From Artemisia argyi (Eukaryota > Streptophyta > Magnoliopsida > Asterales > Asteraceae), in contig CM060702.1 of the NCBI GenBank assembly GCA_030686995.1, forward strand, positions 68,264,440 to 68,328,439: a stretch of 64,000 nt of DNA. The letters are read 5' to 3'. Of the stretch, positions 11,820 through 22,550 are shown piece after piece. A program made the position numbers and the translations under genes. The notes under the pieces were generated by a model that did no database searches, was not told the origin of the DNA, and saw nothing but the letters and a program-made list of their open reading frames with translations. The first letter of the stretch is position 1. Each line of letters opens with the position of its first letter.

Positions 11820-11889
11820 GTATGTGTTTCGTTTGAATCATTGGTAGATCGTGTTATAAATTTAAAACTTGCACACATCGAACACATCA
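11820..11889 (+). repeat. Athila 5' LTR stub (70 bp)
   Basis: Identical over 70 bases to 21261-21330 and followed by the PBS. The other 1.6 kb of this LTR is missing, replaced by a Tekay-like scrap and copia sequence, so a deletion or recombination removed it. Confidence 0.75.
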
Positions 11890-11895
11890 AGTTTT

Positions 11896-11912
11896 TGGCG
11901 CCGTTGCCGAGG
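11896..11912 (+). other. Athila primer-binding site
   Basis: TGGCGCCGTTGCCGAGG lies six bases after the LTR end. This is the PBS type usual in Athila elements, where a host tRNA primes minus-strand synthesis. Confidence 0.75.
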
Positions 11913-12394
11913 ATTTGATCACATTTTCGTGAGTTTTTTGGTTCATAATTTTTTGTTACTTTGTTTGTTTTCATAAGCTCGTTCTTTAAAAGTTCTTTGA
12001 AAATTTCGCCAAGGAAATCGCGGTTCATGCTTGAACCTTGCGGTTTGGTTTTTCTTTGTGTGACCCGTATCCATCTGGACCGCCCGGTCCAAAACGAACC
12101 GACCTGGTTCGTCGCTTTCTGTGAACTATTGCTCAAGTTTGACCTGCCAAACTGGCAGTCCAAAACTGAACCGATCCGGTTCATGTGTTTCTGTTGACCC
12201 GTCTCGTCTGAACCATCCGGTCCGAACCCGAACTACCCCGGTTCGCCACCTTCTGTGAATCCGACACCACTCGAACCGTCCGGTTCATCCTAAACCGAAC
12301 CGGTTCACGTCCCACTGTTCTGAAAAAAAATTCTTTTTAATTTCCTTTTTAGTTTCTTAATTATTTTCGATAGGCTCATTTATTTTTCTCGCGC
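11913..12394 (+). other. Athila 5' untranslated leader
   Basis: Non-coding leader between PBS and gag. It contains several imperfect copies of a gaaccg(a/g)(c/t)c(c)ggttc palindromic word between 12080 and 12310, which could form hairpins in the RNA. No gene is present. Confidence 0.55.
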
Positions 12395-13840
12395 ATGACC
12401 ACTCATTCTACGAACGAAGATTTGAGTACACCACCATTTGATAACCTTTCCGAAGTTCACCCAATCGTTGATCTTTTTCTTGAATTACCATTTCCAATGG
12501 CCGATGATCGACCTATGTGGCCCACTAATAGGGTTGTAGCTCCTACACCCGCTGCCGCCATTGTTCCCATTAATCTTGGAGAAAACTTTACTATCAAAGG
12601 TCATCATCTTTCGATGATTAAAGACAACCAATTTGATGGTCGAGTTCGATCCGATCCACACAAACACATCTCCGATTTTCTTGAAATTTGTGATATGTTT
12701 TGTTACACGGGTACCGAAGCTGACACAATCAAACTCAAACTCTTTCCTTCGTCTCTCACCGAAGAAGCAAAGATTTGGTATAATGAATTAAGCCCGGGAG
12801 TAAGCACTACTTGGGATGAAATGAGAGAAGCTTTCATTGGACGTTTCTTTCAACCCGCTATGTTTGATCGACTCTTAGGTGAAATTCGTAGTTTTACTTA
12901 AAAGGAATGAGAAAATCTTGTTGAAGTTTGGCTTCGAATGAAAAACATGCTCCGAAGTTGTCATGGGCATGGTTTGTCTCGTAGTAATATCATTCAAATC
13001 TTTTACCATGGTCTAGATGACACAACTCAAGGTATCCTTGATGCTGGAGGCATTTTCCTTTACAAGACACCTAACGAAGCTTACACTTTACTAGAAGACC
13101 GTGTTCATCTAAAGCTCGATTGGTCTAAAGATGTCAAAACAAAACCTCAACGAAAAACCATTGCATTCACCGAAGGAGGAAATGAAAATTCCAAAATCAT
13201 GGATATGATGAAAGATCTCACAACCAAAATCGATTCTAAATTCCAAAGTATCCAGAAAGAAATCAAAGATATGCGTGATGGATGCAGTAATTGTGGTGGA
13301 AACCATTCATCATCCAATTGTGATGATAAACCTATGGGAGGTCCCAAAGCCGAAGCCAATTATGTTTATGGAGGATATCAAGGAGGAGGATACCATGGTA
13401 ACTATTATGGTAGAAACTTTAGAGATTGGCAAGATCGTCCACCGAGGGATGACAATCAAAATCCACAACCTCGTGATGACAATCGTCCGACACCTAATCG
13501 TGATGATAATCGTTCATCATCACAAACACCCGAAAAGAAAAACGAAGAATCTGAATTCGAAAAAACCATCGTGAATTCGTTGTAGCACAAAGATCAACAA
13601 ATGAATTTATCAAAAATCAATTCTTCAGCCTCAAAACCAAAGTAGAACATGGTCAAAAGAACCATCAACCTTCTATCCAAGACCTTGAAACCAAATTTGG
13701 TCGTCTTTCCGATCAATATGCTGCTAGACCAGCAGGTACTTTCCCAAGCAATACCTAACCCAACCCGAAACCATCATCATCTGGATCTTATCGTCCACCT
13801 TAAACCAGAAATGAGCATGTAAATGCAGTTTTCACTCGTA
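12395..13840 (+). pseudogene. gag: Athila gag, broken
   Basis: The first part (12395-12901) has the Athila gag core (DPHKHISDFLEICD, LFPSSLTEEAKIWYNEL, FIGRFFQP). TAA at 12899-12901 interrupts it and coding resumes in the same frame to 13585. That part carries a CSNCGGNHSSSNC knuckle (about 13285) and an Arg/Asp/Asn-rich tail (RDDNQNPQPRDDNR). Near 13580 the frame shifts and the C-terminal part continues with further stops to about 13840. ATG 12395 is the first in-frame start after the leader. Capsid function is lost. Confidence 0.85.
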
Positions 13841-13845
13841 GTGGC

Positions 13846-14800
13846 TTGTCTTATGATCCACCACCAAACCCAAACCAAACAACCACTATTGTTCATGACG
13901 ATAGTGAGGATGAAGTAGAGGAGGAACCAAAAGATGACGCACCAGTTCCTACACCGGTCTTTAAATCTACTCCTCCACTCAAAGCCTATAAACCAAGAAT
14001 TCCATATCCTCAACATTTGAGGAAAGAAAGATGGAAGAACAATATGGAAAGTTCATTGAATTAATCAAAGAAGTTAGGATCAACGTTCCTCTTGTTGATG
14101 TCCTAGCTGGAATGCCCAATTATGGGAAGTTTTTGAAAGAACTTGTGAGCAACAAAAGTAAAATAGAGAACATTTCCGCCACCTTCTTGAATGAAGATTG
14201 CTCAGCCATAGTTGAAAACAAATTACCAAAAAAAACTCGGTGATCCTGGAAGTTTTCTCATTCCTTGTACCTTGGGAAATTCAATTACTTGTGATGCTTT
14301 AGCCGATCTCGGTGCAAGTATCAATCTCATGCCATACTCATTGTATGCGAAACTTTTGATCGATACCTTAAAACTCACAAGAATGAGTATACGTTTAGCA
14401 AATCATACTATCCAATATCCTATTGGAGTAGCTGAAAATATGCTTTTTCAAGTTGGGCAATTCGTTTTTCCTGTTGATTTTGTGATCCTCGAAATGGAGG
14501 AAGATAGCAAAGTTCCATTGATTTTAGGAAGACCTTTCCTAAACACCGCCGATGCTATCATTCGAGTCAAAAAACAAAGAACTCAATCTTGGAGTTGGAG
14601 ATGAAAGAATTTCTTTTCAAATCAATCAAGCCATGAAATATTCCCATGCGAATGATGACACTTGTTATAGCATTGATGTTATCAATGAAATAACTGAGGA
14701 AACATTCGATGAGTTGCTTGATGAAAGGATTAAGACTCATAAAACATCTGGAAAAATAAGCGATGAAGATCTCGACAGAGAATTCGCTGAATTTATGTAG
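13846..14800 (+). pseudogene. Athila linker and aspartic protease region, frameshifted
   Basis: Segment 13846-14064 is the acidic linker before protease. 14031-14243 and 14212-14604 contain the protease, with the active-site motif ADLGASINLMP at about 14311 and the LILGRPFL strand near 14520. The frames change within A-runs (about 14225-14236 and 14567-14574), consistent with slippage indels. 14552-14800 continues the connector toward RT and ends at TAG 14798-14800. Confidence 0.82.
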
Positions 14801-14985
14801 ATAAGCACCAAAGAAGTTTCTGAGGATGAAACAACCAACTTTGAAGAGTTGGAATTCAATGATGACATGAGAATCAAAATCTCAATTGAAGATCTGCCGA
14901 TGGATCTTGTCTTGAAACCTCTTCCCGATCGTCTAGAATATGCATTCTTGGAAGAAAAACCGATAAAAAAGAACGTCTTGTTTCT

Positions 14986-16330
14986 ATGCTAAAAAATCAT
15001 AAAGAATCTTTCGCTTGGAAAACTTTTGATATTTGTAGAATAAGCCCGAATTTTTGTAAACATAAAATCAATTTTGAAGACGATTCCAAACTCGTTGTTC
15101 AAAGACAACGAAGACTTAACCCAAACATGAAAGAAGTTGTGAAAAAAGAAATAATCAAATTTCTCGATGCCGATATCATTTACCCCATTGAGGATAGTTC
15201 ATGGGTAAGTCCTGTTCACTGTGTTCCTAAGAAAGGAGGAACAACCATTGTAACCAACGAACGTAATGAACTTGTTCCTACTAGAACCATAACTTGTTGG
15301 CGAGTGTGCATTGATTATCGCAAATTAAATGATGCCACCAGGAAGGATCATTTTCCTAACCCTTCATGGATCAAATGTTGGAAAGACTTGCGGGGAACAA
15401 ATTCTTCTATTTTCTCGATGGTTTTTCCGGTTATTTCCAAATTCCAATTGATCCAGCTGATCAAGAAAAGACTACATTCATGTGTTCTTTTGGCACGTAT
15501 GCGTATAGGCGTATGCCTTTTGGTCTTTGTAATGCACCTTCAACATTTCAAAGGTGTATGATTGCTATTTTTCAAGAAATGCTTGAAACCTCCATGGAAG
15601 TTTTCATGGATGATTTTTCAGTGTTTGGAGACTCGTTTGAGTCATGCCTTTCAAATCTTGATAAAATGCTTGAAAGATGCAAAACCTCTCATCTCGTACT
15701 AAACTGGGAAAAATGTCACTTTATGATGACAGAAGGCATTATGCTAGGTCAAAAGATTTCTAGTAAGGGAATTGAAGTTGACAAAGCCAAAATAGATGCC
15801 ATTGCTAAATTACCACCCCGATTAATGTCAAAGGCATTAGGAGTTTCTTGGGGCATGCGAGATTCTACCACAGATTCATCAAAGATTTTTAAAAAATATC
15901 TCGTCCTATGAAGTTAACAAATGCACCGATCATGGTTTCACCAAATTGTTTGCTACCATTTGAACTTATGTGTGATGCAAGTGATTTTGCTGTTGGAGCA
16001 GTTTTAGGACAACGAGATGGAAAACATTTTCGTCCTATTTACTATGCTAGAAAAACCTTGAATAGTGCACAAAAAAACTACATGGTAACTGAAAAAGAAC
16101 TATTGGCTGTATTTTTGCATTTGACAAATTTCGTTCTTATCTTGTTTTGTCAAAAACACTCGTATTCACCGATCACTCAGCTCTCAAATATCTGTTTGCT
16201 AAACAAGATGCCAAACCACGTCTTATTCTATGGATTTTATCGCTTCAAGAATTTGACATTGAAATCCAAAATAAGAAAGGTGTGAAAAATGTTGCAGCAG
16301 ATCATTTGTCTCGGTTAGAAAATCCTAATT
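14986..16330 (+). pseudogene. Athila reverse transcriptase and RNase H, broken
   Basis: RT starts at about 14986 (SFAWKTFDI; CWRVCIDYRKLNDATRKDHFP near 15296). It frameshifts near 15360-15370 and continues (GNKFFYFLDGFSGYFQIPID; catalytic FMDD near 15604). At about 15820-15910 several shifts occur and the connection domain is shortened. RNase H resumes (LMCDASDFAVGAVLGQRD near 15966), shifts again near 16120-16160, and ends with the AADHLSRLENP stretch near 16295. Enzyme activity is not expected. Confidence 0.85.
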
Positions 16331-17808
16331 TGGACGAATTCGGTGAAGACGAGATTGATGATAATTTTCCCGATGAAACTCTTATGGGAATTGAGAACGA
16401 AGAAGAAGTTCCATGGTTTGCAGATTTTGCAAATTTTTTAGTCGGAGGAGTGTTACAAAAAGGTCTAACTCATACTCAGCGTAGTAAATTTTTTGCGGAC
16501 CTAAAACACTATTTCAGCGATGAACCGTATCTATTTAAAATGTCTCCCGATGGGATAATTAGAAGATGTTTGTATGGTTCAGAGACCCGAAAAATTCTCA
16601 ATGAATGTCATCACGGCCCAACTGGGGGACATTATGTCCATCCTCAACTGCGAAAAAAGTCTTCGATGCAGGATTTTATTGGCCAAAATTTTTTAAAGAA
16701 GCTCATATCATATGCTTGTACAAAATTGTGATGCTTGCCAGAAATCTGGCAGTCTTTCTCGTAGAGACGAAATGCCACAAAAGAGCATCCAAGTTTCTAA
16801 AATCTTTGATATATGGGTAATTGACTTCATGGGTCCTTTTCCTAAATCTCATAAATTCAAATACATCCTCGTTGCAATTGACTATGTTTCAAAATGGGTC
16901 GAAGCCGAAGCTTTACCCACAAATGATGCATGAGTGGTCGTAAATTTCCTTAAAAAGCTTTTCTCTCAATTCGGAATTCCAAAAGCTTTGATAAGCGACA
17001 GAGGAACTCACTTCTGTAACCATCAAATGGAGAAAGCTATGAAACGATATGGAGTCCATCATCGTTTTGCAACATCATACCACCCTCAAACCACTGGCCA
17101 GGTTGAAAACACCAATAGAGCTTTACAGAGAATACTTTAAAAAACGGTTAAGGATAATCCTTCCATTTGGTTAAGAAAGCTCGATGATGCTCTATGGGCA
17201 TTTAGAACGGCATATAAAACTCAATTGGCACAAATCCGTATAGACTTGTATATGGAAAAACTTGTCATTTGTCGTTTGAAATCGAACACCGTGCATACTA
17301 GGCGTTGAGGCAATGCAATACCGATCTCAAAATCGCTGGAGAAAAACGATTATTGCAATTGCATGAACTCGATTTAAGACTCCAAGCATATGAGAATTCC
17401 AAATTGTACAAAGCTCGAACAAAAGCTTACGATGATAAGAAACTCAGAATCCGGAAAGATTTTAAGGCCGGAGACAAAGTTCTTTTGTTCAATTTTACGT
17501 ACAAAATTAAAGCTCCTAAGCTAAGAACCAAATGGTATGGTCCATTCGTGGTTAAACATGGTTTTCCATCCGGATATGTTGAATTATATGATGGACATGG
17601 TGGAAGTTTCATTGTTAATGGGCATCGTATCAAGATTTATCATGATGAGGAGCAACTGAATGAAATGTCAAGTGAGGAAATTCCACTTGAATTGTTCGAT
17701 AAAAAGAAATATACTGCTATTCCATTCATGGCACCATTTCCAGCAGATTATAAAAAAGTTATACCATGGGCTGTGGATACCGGATATATTTGGGATGTTC
17801 TCCCATGA
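16331..17808 (+). pseudogene. Athila integrase, broken
   Basis: The HHCC region (GPTGGHYVHP ... CDACQK, 16615-16740) is frameshifted inside the zinc domain. The catalytic core keeps IDFMGPFP (16821), SDRGTH (16996) and GQVEN (17098). TGA at 16931-16933 falls in a position where the homologous Athila at 58806-60115 has Arg. Another stop at 17138-17140 and a short deletion precede the C-terminal part (17305-17808), which retains the DKVLLFN and VNGHRIK motifs. The integrase would insert cDNA into chromosomes; this copy cannot. Confidence 0.85.
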
Positions 17809-19628
17809 ACTTGCGACGCCGCTAAGCTGCCTGATATTGATAAGACTGGAAAAGGTGTAATGAAAGGAAATGTAGTGTACATTCCCAAGAATGTAGGAAA
17901 GAATCCCAAACACAAATCACGAAAGTGAGGAAGTTCAAGTCCGGCTGATGACTCATTAATAAATTAAGCACTTCTCGGGAGGCAACCCCTGTGTTTTTAA
18001 GTTGTTTGTTTTTTTTAGCCCCAATGGTTTTACAATAAGTGTAGGGGCGTTGCATTATTAACTAAAAAAACCAAAAATATTTTGCATTTTGTGTGTTTGT
18101 TTGTTTCGTGATTACTACAGGTTATGATGCTTGATCTAAAGATGTGGAATCATTCGATCTCAATATCTCATTTGGAGCTCGATCCTGATTCCAAGGCTCA
18201 GGGAGTGTCATTTCTCTTATGTTCCATTTCCCTATTTTATATATAATTCATTGTTCTTTACATTGAGGACATTGTCAAACTTAAGTAGGGGGGGGGGGGG
18301 GAATAGGAAAATGAAACTGAATTTTAAATTTTGAGTATTTTTGAGCCTAGTCTTAAATTGTTTACCATTGTAATCTAGTTGTTTTTGCAATTTAGGATAA
18401 TTTATATTAGAAAAATTAGATTAATCCACTGATAAAACATGTAATTTTTGAAAATTCGAGATGTTTCCTGATTGACATTGCAATATGTTTTTGGAAAGAT
18501 AATATTGCTAGCACGATTATAGCCCATTCCACAAAAATTTGTGAGGATTTTAGCCTTTTCTTATATAGCATATATTTTTTATGCTTGGTCTTTTGCTATG
18601 AGTGTGCCGGTGATTTAATTTATTCTAGAACCTGTACTTGCAAATCATTACCAGACCGCAGTGAGATCACATTTGTGTGATGAAAGTGTATTCGCGTGAT
18701 AAGTGGAAAAATTAGAATTCAACCAAATGGCCATCCGTTTACATATGTTATACATTAGCTAATCACATCGATTAGTTACAAATCTCATATGGACCCATTT
18801 GTTAGCACTCATTTTTAGTGCTAGATACCATGAGAATACCATTTGAGCCATTCTTTTCTTTTGTTACAACTAGAAAAATACAAAAAGATTTTACACTTTT
18901 TGCCTTAACCTTACCCATTGTCAAGTTTTGGTTGGTTACTAGTTACTTGGAAAGATGGTTGTTATGTGGGAAATCCTTGAATTTTGAGAAAGTTGCGAAC
19001 TCCATTATTATCTCATAGAAGATCTATTGTTAAAATAATCAATGGCTGAAAAGTTGATATCGATCGATAAAGTCTGGATTCTCAAATTCATATGATAAGC
19101 GGTTGATGTAGCTAGTAACAATTGGTTTGTAGACTTTGACTATTTGTGAAGTTTCTCTTACACCTCTTATAAATATATCCCATGGCTTATCCATACCCTT
19201 TATTAACCTAAAGCCTAACATTATAACCAGAATAAAAGTCCTCTTAGATGTTTATACTTGGTGTTCATGCCATGTCGGTGGAGTTTTGTTTCAAGTACAA
19301 GCTTATGGTAATATTTGGATCAAGACTGAGCAATGAGTGTGATTTTCTTATATACTCCACTGCATAAATAAATGAGTGTTGAGTGAATTATATTTCATTC
19401 CTTTTTTCGTGAGATGCATAAACAAGTTATCAAGCAAGAGAATCATTAAGGTATTGTCAAACATCTCAACTTTTTCACTTATAAAAAGCTTAAAAAGATG
19501 GATCTTATCTTGTAGTTATATTTGATGGATTTGCATCTCATTTTTAGAATCATTTCTTTGTATCATGTGGATTCATTTTAAAAGCTAGATTTGCTTGAGG
19601 GCAAGCAAAGTGTAAGTGTGGGGGAATT
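17809..19628 (+). other. Athila 3' non-coding region with G-run and polypurine tract
   Basis: This 1.8-kb stretch has no supported ORF, as usual for Athila elements that lack the env-like ORF. A run of 14 G lies at about 18288-18301 after cattgaggacattg, a context that recurs in mirror form at 58457-58500 in the other Athila. The functional polypurine tract (agtgtgggggaatt) lies at 19615-19628, directly before the LTR. Confidence 0.65.
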
Positions 19629-21330
19629 TGATAACGCTCATTTCGTACATGTTTTAGTAGCGTTATTTGTTTGTTTGTGCATTGTATTTGGTTGTTTGTG
19701 CATTGTATTTGGTTGTATTTGTGAACATATTGTGTGAAAAGGTACAAATAGATTCAGGTACAATCAATTCCAAGGAATAGCTAGAAAGATGGAGAAAAGT
19801 TGTTTAAACAAGAGCTTTTGCACAACAAATTGGATCCCAGTTCAAGATGTAGGTCAAGTGTTGATGATGTGAATGAAAGTTACATGCAAAGTTAAATAGA
19901 AGTTACGTTTTCTTCTTCTAACCAAAGGTTCAAGAGATACAACAAAGGTTTAAGTTCAACCTAAGGTTTAAAATAATTACTACAATCTTTGGCAGAAATC
20001 TAAACCTGAGGTTGAGACTCCAACTTTGGGTACAAACAACCCTGACTTATTTAATGGTCACTATTAATGATCCAACACTTCATGTGGGTTATCATTATGC
20101 TTCATTTAACTCAAGTGCATAAATTTTATGACACTTTGTGCCTAAGAAACTTGCTTGTTAGCCAAGTGTAGCTTTTCTATTAATAAGAAGCATTGGCCAA
20201 GAGAAAATATCACTACTACTAATCTCATAATCAAATATTCTCAAAAGAAGGTTACAAAGAAGAAAAACGCAGGAAAGAGTTGGCTTGTATTCATCATCAA
20301 TCATTGTAATCATTCAAGGAATCATTGTTGATCATCTCATAATTGTTCCTAAGTCTTGTAATCATCATTACAACTTTTGTAAGACTTTTTAATCATGTTT
20401 TCAAGTGATCTAATTTCTGTTATTATTTCTTTGTTTGCCATGAGCGGCTAAGTGCCTTATGCACTTGTCTAGATAATGTTTGTTGCATGAATATTGGTTG
20501 ATTATGACTCATTACAACTTTTGTAAGACTCTTTAATCATGTTTTTAAGTGATCTAATTTATGTTATTATTTCTTTGTTTGCCATGAGCGGCTAAGTGCC
20601 TTATGCACTTGCCTAGATAATGTTTGTTGCATGAATATTGGTTGATTATGACTCATGGTTCTAATTCAATGAAAAGCTAATACTAAGATCGAATTGTGCT
20701 TTCAAAGTTTTCATAAACAAAAGAGTTATCAAGTTTGATTGATTATTAATGGTGTAATAGGTTGAAAGAGACATTGTTATTTAATCAATTGCAAAACCTT
20801 TGTCTATGAAGGATTTACCTTATGTATTGACCATTTCATAAGTAACTTGGTTAAACTTGAAAAACTTGAAAAGGATAGTTGTCAATTACTTGTGAAACGA
20901 TAACGAATCAAGTGATTGGATTGTGTTAGTCTTGTTTGATCAAATCTTAATGTTGTTTTGTCATCTTAAAATCTTGATGAAGATTGAAAGTGTTGAAAAC
21001 AAAAGGATTAGTACACCAACTAATAAAATTAGAACACCATCTAATTTATTGATCATAATCATTTTGAACCATTGTAATAATCATATCAAAGGAATTGTGC
21101 AAACTAGTCTAGGTAAGTGTAGTTTTTAATATATTGAATTTACATCATCATCATTATTTGCTTGCTTAGAATTACAACTAAGTCTTCGTTAGAATTAAAA
21201 CTCACATTTCATAAAATTAAACAAATCCTTGTGAACGACCTCAGCTTAGCGTTTAATCTCGTATGTGTTTCGTTTGAATCATTGGTAGATCGTGTTATAA
21301 ATTTAAAACTTGCACACATCGAACACATCA
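19629..21330 (+). repeat. Athila 3' LTR (1702 bp)
   Basis: Starts TGATAACGCTCATTTCG after the polypurine tract and ends CGAACACATCA. It holds a short 20-25 bp repeat (tgtttgtgcattgtatttgg) at about 19672-19720 and a 144-bp tandem duplication. Right after it the tail of the small LTR element resumes. Confidence 0.8.
20366..20653 (+). repeat. 144-bp tandem duplication within Athila LTR
   Basis: Copies 20366-20509 and 20510-20653 differ at only a few positions (for example tttttaatc/tctttaatc and cttgtct/cttgcct). The duplication is recent compared with the decay of the coding region. Confidence 0.85.
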
Positions 21331-21380
21331 ATTATTGTTTTAGGAAAGTGATCATCTCAAATTGATCTTCTATCAGAATG
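21331..21380 (+). repeat. Right end of the split small-element 3' LTR plus GAATG duplication
   Basis: 21331-21375 matches 8678-8721 (the last 44 bp of the 5' LTR) with about five differences and ends TTCTATCA. GAATG at 21376-21380 repeats 8366-8370. Everything from 9433 to 21330 is therefore inside this LTR. Confidence 0.65.
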
Positions 21381-21514
21381 CATTTTTGAAGTAGCATTTA
21401 AGAGCGTCGAACATTTAGGAGTGTTGAGCAATATTTAGGAGCATATGATACAAAATTACGCCATTTTGCACATTATGATTGCAGTTACAACTACGTTTTA
21501 AACGTTTTTTTATA

Positions 21515-21560
<46 letters not shown>

Positions 21561-21997
21561 AGCTACAACTCACAGATACTGTTTACAGCTATTGCTCGTG
21601 CTGCTTTTGTCAAACACAACCTTTCACGTGTATTCGATTAATAGTATCCGAGTATGTACTTCCACTTCATTAGTATTGCTAAAGTTAAGATTCTATTGCA
21701 CTTCTATTTGGTAAGTTAAGGGTGCATTTTAAAAGTCTTTTTTTAACAAAAAATATATTAACTTTATTAAAAAAAAATGGTACGTAAATCAAAAGTATAT
21801 CAGTATTGAGCTGGTTTTATTCATTATCCAGAGGCTTTTCCGACATTATATTTTTTTATTAAAAACATTGTTAAATATCTATTAGATATTTAGAAAAATA
21901 AAGTTTGTTATATAAAAAAAATTGTAAATAGCAAAATGTTTAGGATAGTTTTCGCAAGTTGTTGCATAGTTTTAGGGTTTTTTTGGAATTTTTTTTT
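21381..21997. other. Non-coding DNA with a 39-base A-run
   Basis: An A-run lies at about 21521-21559. Flanking words (aggtttgtgtttg-like on the minus strand near 21605, and gggtatgtttggtg at 8255 on the other side of the nested block) hint at hAT/MITE ends, but I could not confirm them. No gene is present. Confidence 0.4.
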
Positions 21998-22303
21998 GAG
22001 TTAATTGCATTTTTGGTCCCTGTGGTTTGGCCAAATTGTAGTTTTGGTCTAAAAAACGTTGAAAGTGCAGTGATAGTCTCCATTTTAAAGTTTGGATTAC
22101 ATGATCCTCAGTAAGTGTGAAATGACCAAATTACCCTTGTCTTCTCTGAAGAAAGCAAAGGGCATTATAGTCATTTAACATTATTCAGGGACCAAAAATG
22201 CAATCTAAACTTCAAAATGTTGACTATTTTTGCACTTTTAAAATTATTGGGACCAAAAGATGCAATTTGTCCGAACCATAGGGACCAAAAATGCAATTAA
22301 CTC
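21998..22303. mobile_element. MITE with ~33-bp terminal inverted repeats
   Basis: The left end GAGTTAATTGCATTTTTGGT and the right end ...ACCAAAAATGCAATTAACTC are inverted repeats over about 33 bp with a few mismatches. The element is 306 bp and non-coding. Internal ggaccaaaaatgcaat words repeat the TIR. No clear target duplication was seen, so the superfamily is open (Mutator-like is possible). It ends about 248 bp upstream of the sulfotransferase start. Confidence 0.75.
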
Positions 22304-22489
22304 ATGCTTATTTTTTAAATTATTTTCGGGCAACACCTTTTGCACGGCTTCGAATATTTTATACGAAAACGAACTTTTCGAGTGTGCTATAATATATATT
22401 TAGATAATATGTTTGATTAAGGGTGTCTTTAAAATAATAATTATAATGAATAACGAATGAAACGTGTACGTTATCTTTTACCCACATTT

Positions 22490-22510
22490 TGTATAAACAT
22501 CCATTATAAA
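22490..22510 (+). promoter_or_regulatory. Candidate TATA boxes for the sulfotransferase gene
   Basis: gtataaaca (22491) and ttataaat (22505) lie 40-60 bp before the chosen ATG. That is close, so the 5' UTR would be short. Out-of-frame ATGs at 22516 and 22526 would lie in a longer leader. Confidence 0.35.
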
Positions 22511-22550
22511 TTTCCATGATTTGCAATGCAAGAGTTCACCAACAAGAATC

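Larger units (their letters stand above)
11820..21330 (+). mobile_element. Ty3/gypsy Athila element, decayed, 5' LTR reduced to 70 bp
   Basis: A 70-bp LTR end (11820-11889) is followed by a PBS (TGGCGCCGTTGCCGAGG at 11896). Then come gag, protease, RT, RNase H and integrase remnants, a long non-coding 3' region, a polypurine tract and a 1702-bp 3' LTR (19629-21330). The PBS and the ADLGASINLMP protease identify Athila. The coding part is broken by many frameshifts and stops. The 70-bp stub is identical to the end of the 3' LTR (21261-21330). Confidence 0.88.

Noticed and set aside
18288..18301. G-run as the Athila polypurine tract
   Set aside because: It is 1.3 kb from the LTR. The tract at 19615-19628 directly abuts the LTR start. 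The G-run may be a secondary tract.
8255..21620. hAT MITE with ends at 8255 (gggtatgtttggtg) and 21610 (caaacacaacct) enclosing the nested block
   Set aside because: The ends look inverted but short and imperfect, and no 8-bp duplication was found.
22521..22550. N-terminal ten-residue extension of the sulfotransferase
   Set aside because: The longer frame starts at TTG, not ATG. The first in-frame ATG is 22551 and gives the normal family length.
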